From Kordiimonadaceae bacterium (GTDB taxonomy: Bacteria > Pseudomonadota > Alphaproteobacteria > Sphingomonadales > Emcibacteraceae): a DNA stretch of 30,558 nt. Under the pieces are notes generated by a model. That model saw only the letters and a program-made list of their open reading frames with translations. It was not told where the DNA came from and searched no databases. Of the stretch, positions 17,474-24,393 are shown piece after piece (the first letter of the stretch is position 1; each line of letters starts with the position of its first letter). A program made the position numbers and the translations under genes. The DNA is taken from NCBI GenBank assembly GCA_018699075.1, contig JABIPV010000043.1:1-30558 (forward strand), read 5' to 3'.

Positions 17474-17570
17474 ATATTTAAGGAAGATAAAAATGAAAAA
17501 ATCAAACAAAAATGTTTTTTAGATAAAATTAACTAATTTTAGATAGATTTAAAAAATGAGGGGAAATCAA

Positions 17571-18131
17571 ATGAAAAACTTTATAATTATTTTAAGCATG
17601 CTTTTTGTTTCTGCCTGTTCGGGCAAGGTATTGTATACTGATAATGGCTTAAGTAAATTTAATGTCACGGCACCACAAGTGAAAAGTGAAACCGCCATTA
17701 TGAACCTGCAACAGGTAAGTATTAAAGCAGAAGAAAGATTGGTGGAACCGAATGATTTATCAAATAATGCCATGAAAGGCGGCATCGTTAAATATTTAAC
17801 GGATAGCGGTTTGAACAGCGATGAAGCCGCACTGCGGGTGAATTTAGCCATTCATATTACTGAATATTCTATGTGGTCGGAAATGACCAGCGCGTGGGGA
17901 TGGGCGGCAAAACCAAAGCACATCTCATCTGAGAGACTAAAAGTAAGATATGAATTCACAGATATTAATGGACTTAAATTATATGAAAATGAGATTGCAA
18001 TTTCATCGGCTGGCGATATATCGGAATTTTTTGATTATGTCGTAAAACAACAATATGCAAATTTAGCGAATTTGGTTGCCACCTCCGGCGCTTTCCCAGA
18101 GGTGGAAAAAATAGACGATGACGTATTTTAG
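17571..18131 (+). CDS. Lipoprotein of unknown function, paralogue of the next gene
   Basis: A 186-residue lipoprotein: short basic start, hydrophobic segment and lipobox FVSAC with Cys16. Start is ATG 17571 because GAGGGGA lies directly upstream; an earlier in-frame ATG at 17556 contains that ribosome site and is unlikely. The core from about 30 to 160 alternates strand and helix; KYLTDSGLNSDEAALRVNLA recurs almost unchanged in the following gene, and both proteins end in a DDVF tail. This resembles small outer-membrane lipoproteins in which a short helix-loop is followed by beta-hairpins, but I cannot assign a named family. Membrane side is inferred from the lipobox only. Confidence 0.75.
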   Translation: MKNFIIILSMLFVSACSGKVLYTDNGLSKFNVTAPQVKSETAIMNLQQVSIKAEERLVEPNDLSNNAMKGGIVKYLTDSGLNSDEAALRVNLAIHITEYSMWSEMTSAWGWAAKPKHISSERLKVRYEFTDINGLKLYENEIAISSAGDISEFFDYVVKQQYANLANLVATSGAFPEVEKIDDDVF

Positions 18132-18178
18132 ACAGACTAAACAAACTATAAATATACTTAATAAATAAGGGAAAATAA

Positions 18179-18781
18179 ATGAAAAAAATTATAATGGCCA
18201 TTAGTATGGTTTTTGTATCGGGCTGTGCGTCAAGCTTTACAAAGGATGTCGCACCTTTAGTGTTCATGGTGGCTGAACCAGAGGTTTTATCACAATCACC
18301 CATGTTAAATTTACAAGCAGTTACTGTTACCCGAGAAAGCGACCTTGGTGATGTAAGTAATATTGTTGCCACAATGCAAACTAACCTTACCTATATGGAA
18401 TTCAGCGCCCAAGGGTTTGAAACTGGCCTACGCACATATCTAACGGATAGTGGCCTAAATAAAGATGATGCCGTTAACCGTGTTAATGTTGCCGTGCATG
18501 TAAGCCGGTTTCGTTATAACCCAGAACAAGAAGCTTATAATATGGGTTTTTCAACTCGGCCTTCGAATAAACCGCGCCTAGCGGCAAAATACACATTCAC
18601 TAACCTTAATGGTGATGTCATTTTTGAAACAGAGATTAAGACCATTTCCCATAGTCATTTTATGGGTAGTACTCTTAAACTCCCTGTCCAAACTATGCAT
18701 TTTACAGAGCTTGGAAATAGCATGTTATCTTCAGATTCTTTTGCCTCATCCGAACCAGCCATAGTCGACGATGTATTTTAA
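18179..18781 (+). CDS. Lipoprotein of unknown function, paralogue of the previous gene
   Basis: A 200-residue lipoprotein with lipobox FVSGC, also at Cys16. It shares with the preceding protein the TYLTDSGLNKDDAVNRVNVA block, a following strand (VAVHVSRF against LAIHITEY), the Y.FT..NG strand pair (AKYTFTNLNGDVIFETEI) and the C-terminal DDVF. The two probably arose by tandem duplication followed by strong divergence. AGGGA precedes the ATG. The gap to the preceding gene is 47 bp, and the next coding region starts just after its stop, so one transcript is likely. Function is unknown; an outer-membrane or periplasm-facing anchor partner for the large protein downstream is a hypothesis. Confidence 0.75.
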   Translation: MKKIIMAISMVFVSGCASSFTKDVAPLVFMVAEPEVLSQSPMLNLQAVTVTRESDLGDVSNIVATMQTNLTYMEFSAQGFETGLRTYLTDSGLNKDDAVNRVNVAVHVSRFRYNPEQEAYNMGFSTRPSNKPRLAAKYTFTNLNGDVIFETEIKTISHSHFMGSTLKLPVQTMHFTELGNSMLSSDSFASSEPAIVDDVF

Positions 18782-18803
18782 AATGATCAGGGGCAGATTA
18801 TCA

Positions 18804-21014
18804 ATGTTGAAAAGCGGCGGGTATTTACTTTTTTATGCGGTGTTTGGTTTATTCTTCCTGTTTGCGGTTGAGACATCAGCGCAGGACACTGGCGCTAGAT
18901 GGTGGAACATGGCAGTGACACCTTCGCCTTCTTCTGAGTTTGAAGTGAAAAACACCTATTTCGCATTTTTTAATATTACTGTCGATGGCGCCAGTGGCTT
19001 TAAACTTGACAAAGGGATTGGCATAAACACTTCAACATTCAGTAAAATGATCAAGCAAGATTTGGCCAACATTCTTTATGAAAAGAAAGTATTTTATCCC
19101 TGTCGTGGTTCATGCTTGCAAATGGCACAGTCTGCTAAAGCGCCGCCATTAAGCATTCGGGTGATATCCCGTGAATTGCAATGGGGTTTTTGGGCTGGTA
19201 AAGTAACATATGATATGACGGTTGAGTTTCTAATTAACGGGTCAGTAGTTGAAAGTTTTGAAGAGCGTTTGGTAAGCCCTGGATTGCTCACATTTCGCAA
19301 TGACCTTCGCAGTGTAATTGCAAAACGTTTGACTAATTCAGCTTCGCTATCATCATCGCTACCATCATTGGAAAAAATTAACTTAGAGCATCTGCAATAT
19401 GGTGAGTGGGATAAAATTAATACTAGCCAGTTAACAGGCTTTACTGGTGCCATGTATGTGCCACAAGATGATGGCCTTGGCATAGCCGCGATAACTCTTG
19501 GCGGGCCTATGCACCTATTGGGTTATTCGGTTGGCGATGTATTAACCTATGTAGAGGGTATTGGCTCTTTAATAGGAATAACGAATTCAGAATTTAACTT
19601 GAAAATAGCCAAGGAATTACCGCAAAACACTTTAATCACTACGGTGTTTGAGCGTGGCGGTGAAGTTCACCTTGGGGAATTATATTTTGGCATGGATGCA
19701 AAACTTCCGCAACAATTGGGCTATCCCGCAAATTGGTTTGATGAAGGTAAACGCATGAATGTGCAGGTGGTTGAAGCCCTGCAAACCAGAAGCCTTTGTC
19801 AAGTTATGCCCACAGGCACAAGCCAAGCCCCGTTAAATTGGTTCATTCTGGAAGGGGATGATTGTATGGGCCTTAAAACCGGTGAAGTGCGCATGATTAG
19901 CGTTGACGGTAGCCGCGAATATAAAGGGGAGCTGGTTGATGGCCGTATGAGACTGGGTTCTTATACATGGCGCAATACAGGCAGACGATATGAGGGCGGA
20001 TTTTATAATTCCCGCCCTTACGGTAGAGGGACCATTGTCGAAGGGTCAAAAATCACTTTTTCAGATAATATGAAAGACACGTTCATGGCCTTTAATATGG
20101 CTAGGGGCGGAAAACTCTCTTCCTTCACTGAGGGTGGAAAAAGATATAACCTATCGGATGGTAATAATGACGCGATGCAAGCTTTAATGACACGTTACCT
20201 CGGCGGTGAGGATGTTTCATTTGAAACTCAAGATTTGGCCAATGCCGTTATGCAAAATCAACAAGAACAAGAATTTTTAAAAGCCGAACGCAAACGTCAA
20301 GAAGCAGCAGAGCGCAAACAATTAGCCGCAGAACGCAGGCGGAAAAGCCAACAAGAAGACAATATGTTAGGGGCTATCTTCGGTGGTTTGGCAGCAGGTG
20401 TAGTCGGCAGTAACGCCGGTATGGATGCCAGCACAGCGATGGAGTTTGGTACCAGTATGGCCACGGATATTTATAGTGGCGGTACGGCCAACACAACGGC
20501 TATGAAAAACCGTATGCAAGGGCAACACCAAGCCAAAATGACACGGCTGACAAATAGTAATAATGCCAATCGCCCTAAAGCCAATTTAATTAAAAACCCA
20601 GCAGGCTTTGATAAAAATGGTGATTATCGTGACAGTAATGGCAATCTAGCGCCAAATCCTAACTCATCAACGGCTAGAAACACTTCTCAAAGTTCAGCGC
20701 CAGACCCTATGGGTTTGGCCAGACAGGCCCTTGGTGATGATGCGGATCAATTAAATAATTATGGATCACAAGCCCTCGGCACCGGTCAGCAACTTGCTTT
20801 AAAAACAGGAACTTTTTCTTACTCCTGTGGGGGGGAAAGTTATCCTGTAACAGTAAAATATTATACGCAAGCCTGTTTTGCCGCAGCCAAAAGGGAAATG
20901 CCCATAACATCCTGTGGTCCGGGTGCTGGTTCTGGCTCAGTTCGGGAAGCATCTAAAGCAAGGTGTATGTCAGCTTGTGGTTCTAGCTATTGTACTGAGG
21001 AAGTAAAACGATGA
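18804..21014 (+). CDS. Large exported multidomain protein with PDZ-like region, MORN-like repeats and cysteine-rich tail
   Basis: A 736-residue exported protein that I cannot name. Numbering is from ATG 18804, chosen because GGGG lies ten bases upstream and the signal peptide then starts normally; ATGs at 18771 and 18783 are in frame. Order: signal peptide about 1-26 (cleavage near ETSA-Q); domain 45-185 with a strand pattern like the two lipoproteins upstream; PDZ-like stretch about 229-295 (GYSVGDVLTYVEG, later VFERGGEV); two MORN-like repeats at 372-389 and 395-412 (YKGELVDGR, YEGGFYNSRPYGRGT); charged Arg/Glu/Gln helix 487-518, a possible coiled coil; Gly/Ala segment 522-540; Asn/Ser-rich linker; six cysteines at 675, 691, 704, 721, 725 and 730. 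It overlaps the next gene by four bases (ATGA). Domain names are inferred from pattern only. Confidence 0.72.
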   Translation: MLKSGGYLLFYAVFGLFFLFAVETSAQDTGARWWNMAVTPSPSSEFEVKNTYFAFFNITVDGASGFKLDKGIGINTSTFSKMIKQDLANILYEKKVFYPCRGSCLQMAQSAKAPPLSIRVISRELQWGFWAGKVTYDMTVEFLINGSVVESFEERLVSPGLLTFRNDLRSVIAKRLTNSASLSSSLPSLEKINLEHLQYGEWDKINTSQLTGFTGAMYVPQDDGLGIAAITLGGPMHLLGYSVGDVLTYVEGIGSLIGITNSEFNLKIAKELPQNTLITTVFERGGEVHLGELYFGMDAKLPQQLGYPANWFDEGKRMNVQVVEALQTRSLCQVMPTGTSQAPLNWFILEGDDCMGLKTGEVRMISVDGSREYKGELVDGRMRLGSYTWRNTGRRYEGGFYNSRPYGRGTIVEGSKITFSDNMKDTFMAFNMARGGKLSSFTEGGKRYNLSDGNNDAMQALMTRYLGGEDVSFETQDLANAVMQNQQEQEFLKAERKRQEAAERKQLAAERRRKSQQEDNMLGAIFGGLAAGVVGSNAGMDASTAMEFGTSMATDIYSGGTANTTAMKNRMQGQHQAKMTRLTNSNNANRPKANLIKNPAGFDKNGDYRDSNGNLAPNPNSSTARNTSQSSAPDPMGLARQALGDDADQLNNYGSQALGTGQQLALKTGTFSYSCGGESYPVTVKYYTQACFAAAKREMPITSCGPGAGSGSVREASKARCMSACGSSYCTEEVKR

Positions 21015-21823
21015 AAATTTTTGCACTCTTTTCGATAGTACTCACATTAGCATTTGTTGCTCTTCCTAGTTTTGCGCAAAATGTAAAAGAAAAGGAAATT
21101 TCCTTCACCTGTGACGCAGGAACAATAAGGGATACAATTCCCATGGCGGAAACCACGTTTAGCCAGATGTTCCGCTATAAGAATGAGGCCTGTTACACCG
21201 CCGCCGTTGATTATGCCAAGGCTTACGTATGTAATAAAGCGGGCGAACTCCAACCCGCTATTGGCAAGTGTGTTGCGGGTTGTGGCCATCCAAATTGTAT
21301 CGATATATCACTTTGGGCCACTGTTGAGGAGCTGCCCCCTGAATTACAACCAGAAGAAACAGTGGTAGCTAGCGCGCCAGCGGCTTCGTCTACAGCATCT
21401 TCTGCGGCCTCGTCAGGAGGATCTTATTTAGATGCCTTGAATAATAGCGCCGCTGTTACTTCCCTAGGAATGGATGGCGCATGGCATCAAGCAACTGATA
21501 ATGTAAACACACTGGGGTTTATATCCCAATTATCAATTTCTGGTAATGATGTTAAGGCCTGTAACTGGCAAAATTCTATGAAAGTTTTTGTCGGCAAGGT
21601 TGTTGAAAAATCTGCAAATAGTGTCCGCTTTAAATATGATCAATTTCCTCAATTCACTTTTATCCTTGAGCGTCGCGGCGATCAGGCGATAGTAAGGGTT
21701 GATGCACCGGGGCAGGCGCCCTCAAAAATGGTTCGGGGATCATGGCAAAATCAAATTGGACCCTCCAGCAAAAACGCCCTTGGCGAAAATAATGGCACCG
21801 GAAATGGTGGAACTTGTAGTTAA
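21011..21823 (+). CDS. Exported protein with six-cysteine N-terminal domain and beta-rich C-terminal domain
   Basis: Unrecognised 270-residue exported protein. Signal peptide 1-22 (MKIFALFSIVLTLAFVALPS, cleavage after FA). Residues 27-98 carry cysteines at 34, 61, 74, 87, 91 and 96 with the motif AC-aromatic-x-AA and CxxxCGxxxC, the same signature as the C-terminus of the preceding protein. A low-complexity Ala/Ser/Glu linker (about 110-138) leads to a beta-rich domain 153-247 (FISQLSISGND, SMKVFVGKVVE, FTFILERRGDQAIVRV) resembling a small barrel. The tail is Gly/Asn-rich and ends with a Cys near the stop. The ATG overlaps the previous TGA and GAGGAAG precedes it, so translation is coupled and the two proteins probably act together. 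Confidence 0.75.
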   Translation: MKIFALFSIVLTLAFVALPSFAQNVKEKEISFTCDAGTIRDTIPMAETTFSQMFRYKNEACYTAAVDYAKAYVCNKAGELQPAIGKCVAGCGHPNCIDISLWATVEELPPELQPEETVVASAPAASSTASSAASSGGSYLDALNNSAAVTSLGMDGAWHQATDNVNTLGFISQLSISGNDVKACNWQNSMKVFVGKVVEKSANSVRFKYDQFPQFTFILERRGDQAIVRVDAPGQAPSKMVRGSWQNQIGPSSKNALGENNGTGNGGTCS

Positions 21824-21865
21824 AATTATCTGAGAATTAAGATTGAACAACTAAAGGTCTTGCAC

Positions 21866-21884
21866 AAACAGGCTTCAGCTGTTT
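21866..21884. terminator. Weak hairpin after the exported-protein cluster
   Basis: AAACAG and CTGTTT pair around a seven-base loop, 42 bp after the last stop of the cluster. The stem is short and is followed by AAAATTA rather than a T-run, so termination is uncertain. Confidence 0.25.
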
Positions 21885-21916
21885 AAAATTAACGGATAAA
21901 GTAGGGGAAACAAGTT

Positions 21917-22909
21917 TTGAACAGTGAAAATTCATCGTCTCTTGATAACAAACCGATGGTTCGTGACAGCGTCAATGTGCTTGATATTTTTGTGGCTGCT
22001 CTGCTACTCGCCAGCCTTATCGCAGCGATGTTCTTGCGTTTAACAGATCCTGGTCAAACGATCGGACTGGCACTTGCGCTGGCGGCGGCGGCGATTGCGC
22101 CCCCTCTTGTCCTTACATTAATCGAACAATTTGCGCCCACCGCAGGGGCACGTAAATCACCGAAAGTCTGGTGGCTTCACATTCAAATCATGCTGGCTAA
22201 TTATGCGGCCGCCGTTCCGTTGGCGATCCTTGCGGCTTATATCACAAAACTTATGGTGGCAGGCCTCGGTCTTGAACTTGGTCTGTTCGACTTGACGTTT
22301 ATTACTGACGCGTCCTTGCTCAGTTTAATCGGCGCGAGCATAGTCGGCTTGCTCTGTACCGATTTCTTTTTTTATTGGTATCACCGGGCTGCTCATAAAA
22401 GCAATATTTTGTGGCAGCATCACAAGATGCATCATCTTGATCCTGAATTTGATGCCCTCACCGGGCCGCGGCAAAATTGGCTCGAAAGTTTTTTTTCGAT
22501 GCTGTTCATATTCATTCCCGTGCAGATACTTTTCCAACTAGATAATGTAGACCCCTTTAGTCTGGGGCTTACTCAGGGTTTGATACTCGGTAGCATTCAG
22601 GCGATCGTTTTTATCAACCACAGCAATCTTCGCATCCAGTTCGGCCGATTTAGTTGCCTATTCACAAGTTCACAAATGCACCGCATTCACCACAGCTACG
22701 CGCCGGAACACCTTGATAAGAACTTTGTCGCCTTCTTCCCCGTGTGGGATATCCTTTTTGGCACTTACTACCAACCCAAACCAGACGAATTCCCGCCTAC
22801 AGGCGTGCCGGATGAGCGTGAAATATCTTCGGTCTGGGAAGTGCAATATTACGCGCTTCGAGAATGGTGGAAATTGTTTAGGTCCAAGTCAACCACAAAC
22901 GGCGAATAG
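21917..22909 (+). CDS. Sterol desaturase / fatty acid hydroxylase family membrane protein
   Basis: A 330-residue integral membrane di-iron oxygenase of the fatty-acid-hydroxylase superfamily. Histidine clusters are complete: H156 and H160 in HRAAH, HHKMHH at 168-173, H235 in NHSNLRI, and HRIHH at 255-259 with H265 after it. About four hydrophobic segments precede and separate these boxes. Substrate is unknown (sterol, carotenoid, lipid chain or other). The start is TTG 21917, supported by AGGGGA nine bases upstream; ATG 21956 lacks a ribosome site. In three 60-base lines I counted 53-62% G+C, against 33-38% in neighbouring lines, so base composition differs from its surroundings and recent acquisition is possible. 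Confidence 0.9.
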   Translation: MNSENSSSLDNKPMVRDSVNVLDIFVAALLLASLIAAMFLRLTDPGQTIGLALALAAAAIAPPLVLTLIEQFAPTAGARKSPKVWWLHIQIMLANYAAAVPLAILAAYITKLMVAGLGLELGLFDLTFITDASLLSLIGASIVGLLCTDFFFYWYHRAAHKSNILWQHHKMHHLDPEFDALTGPRQNWLESFFSMLFIFIPVQILFQLDNVDPFSLGLTQGLILGSIQAIVFINHSNLRIQFGRFSCLFTSSQMHRIHHSYAPEHLDKNFVAFFPVWDILFGTYYQPKPDEFPPTGVPDEREISSVWEVQYYALREWWKLFRSKSTTNGE

Positions 22910-23038
22910 GCACTATAATTATGGAAGACTGGTAATAGTGAGCGCAGACGATAATTTTATATTATCGAAACAATGATTGAATAAGTGTTCAGAGTTTTTT
23001 ATGATGTCATCAATCAGAAAAAATTCGGACATAACAAA

Positions 23039-23281
23039 ATGCAAAATATTTTCGTACAAATTAAATGTGAACTTGGCAAAGTATATGATGTTGCTGAAGC
23101 GGTGGTGGATAACATTCCTGAAGCCGAAGACGTATACTCAATTTCAGGGGCGTTTGATTTAATGATTAAATTTCATTTGCAAGACGACGACGACATTGGC
23201 CGGTTTGTTAATGAAAAGGTGCAAACACTTCCCGGCATTAAAGACACCTTTACCATGATGGCGTTTAAGGCCTTTAAATAG
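23039..23281 (+). CDS. Stand-alone Lrp/AsnC effector-binding (RAM) domain protein
   Basis: An 80-residue protein equal to the C-terminal effector domain of Lrp/AsnC regulators, without a DNA-binding half. Visible pattern: NIFVQIKCELGKVYDVAEAV, then the turn VYSISGAFDLMIKFHL and the closing VQTLPGIKDTFTMMAFKAFK, which is the alpha/beta ferredoxin-like RAM fold. Such free domains form dimers or octamers and may bind amino acids or modulate full-length Lrp proteins; which applies here is unknown. I use ATG 23039; an in-frame ATG at 22985 would add 18 residues that do not belong to the fold. Its stop overlaps the GTG of the GH43 gene by one base, so the two are translationally linked. Confidence 0.8.
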   Translation: MQNIFVQIKCELGKVYDVAEAVVDNIPEAEDVYSISGAFDLMIKFHLQDDDDIGRFVNEKVQTLPGIKDTFTMMAFKAFK

Positions 23282-24336
23282 TGCTGCGTAAATCTCTGTT
23301 TATTTGTGCGTCGCTTGCGCTATTTTCTTGTGGAGATAATCTTGAAACAGAAGAATTTTCAGGAAACCCAATTTTTCCGGGTTGGTACGCAGACCCCGAA
23401 GCGATAATCTTTGATAACGAATATTGGATTTATCCTACATATTCTGATCATTACGGCGAACCTGATGTTTCAACTGGTCTTTCACAGTGGCAGATAGATA
23501 ATCAAAAAAACACCACTGATGACGGCTTCTTAATGCAAACCTTTATGAATGCATTTTCTTCCAAAGATTTAATTAATTGGCAAAAACATTCTCATGTTCT
23601 GGATATTAAAGATGTAAGCTGGGCATCCTTTGCTCTTTGGGCCCCGTCCATTATGAAAGCTAACGGGCAATATTATTTATTTTTTGGCGCAAATAATGTC
23701 CATGAAGGGGAGGTCGGCGGTATTGGTGTTGCGACATCAAAGAGCCCTGCGGGCCCCTTTAAAGATGCGCTCGGCAAACCTTTAATTAATGAAATTATCA
23801 ATGGCGCACAGCCGATAGATCAATTTGTTTTTAAAGACGATGATGGCCAATTTTATATGTATTATGGTGGATGGAGCCATTGTAATATTGCCAAACTCAG
23901 CCCGGATCTATTAAGTTTTGAACCTTTTGATGATGGAGAGTTTTTCAAAGAAATCACGCCGGAAAATTATGTTGAAGGGCCGTTTGTTTTCAAACGAAAT
24001 GATAAATATTATATGATGTGGTCCGAAGGAAATTGGACAGGGCCCGATTATAGCGTGGCCTATGCCATGGCGGATAGTCCAATGGGACCTTTTAATAGGG
24101 TGAGTAAGGTTTTAGAGCAAGATGCCGCGATTGCCAGAGGCGCGGGTCATCATTCAGTAATTTCAGTTCCAAATGCGGATGAGCATTATATTGTCTATCA
24201 TCGGCGTCCACTTGATACGGACGAACCAAATCACCGCGAAGTATCAATTGATGTGATGACTTTTGATGTTGATGGATTTATCAATCCCGTTAAAATTACT
24301 AATGAAGGTGTTAAAAAGAGGCTATTGAGAGAATAA
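23281..24336 (+). CDS. Glycoside hydrolase family 43-like lipoprotein
   Basis: A 351-residue exported lipoprotein (lipobox ALFSC, Cys17) with a five-bladed beta-propeller glycosidase pattern. The three GH43 catalytic positions are visible: base Asp38 in GWYADPEA, pKa-modulating Asp180 in QPIDQF, and acid Glu232 in YVEGPFVF. Blade motifs such as QYYLFFGANN, QFYMYYGG and KYYMMWSEG recur. Family 43 enzymes mostly cleave beta-xylosides or alpha-L-arabinosides; the exact substrate cannot be read here. It starts with GTG overlapping the stop of the RAM-domain gene by one base. An aldose-reductase-like gene and a sugar-type symporter occur 4-6 kb downstream, which fits pentose use but is only suggestive. 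Confidence 0.88.
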   Translation: MLRKSLFICASLALFSCGDNLETEEFSGNPIFPGWYADPEAIIFDNEYWIYPTYSDHYGEPDVSTGLSQWQIDNQKNTTDDGFLMQTFMNAFSSKDLINWQKHSHVLDIKDVSWASFALWAPSIMKANGQYYLFFGANNVHEGEVGGIGVATSKSPAGPFKDALGKPLINEIINGAQPIDQFVFKDDDGQFYMYYGGWSHCNIAKLSPDLLSFEPFDDGEFFKEITPENYVEGPFVFKRNDKYYMMWSEGNWTGPDYSVAYAMADSPMGPFNRVSKVLEQDAAIARGAGHHSVISVPNADEHYIVYHRRPLDTDEPNHREVSIDVMTFDVDGFINPVKITNEGVKKRLLRE

Positions 24337-24346
24337 CGAGTTTTTT

Positions 24347-24360
24347 CTGACATAGATCAA
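24347..24360. promoter_or_regulatory. FNR/FixK-type box upstream of hemN
   Basis: CTGACATAGATCAA differs from the alphaproteobacterial FnrL/FixK pattern TTGAC/T-N4-ATCAA by one base in the left half. Its centre is 31 bp upstream of the centre of a TATAAA -10 element, the geometry of a class II FNR-activated promoter. Low-oxygen induction of hemN is well known. Confidence 0.65.
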
Positions 24361-24381
24361 TTATTAATCTACTGAAGCCCC

Positions 24382-24387
24382 TATAAA
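24382..24387 (+). promoter_or_regulatory. hemN: -10 element of hemN, giving a leaderless transcript
   Basis: TATAAA ends six bases before the hemN ATG. Transcription would start at about 24394-24395, on the start codon itself. No Shine-Dalgarno sequence precedes the ATG, consistent with a leaderless mRNA. Prediction from spacing only. Confidence 0.5.
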
Positions 24388-24393
24388 CTGAGC

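Noticed and set aside
22977..23162. Alternative frame overlapping the RAM-domain gene
   Set aside because: The other frame encodes a recognisable RAM domain and overlaps the GH43 start by one base; this one has no recognisable content.
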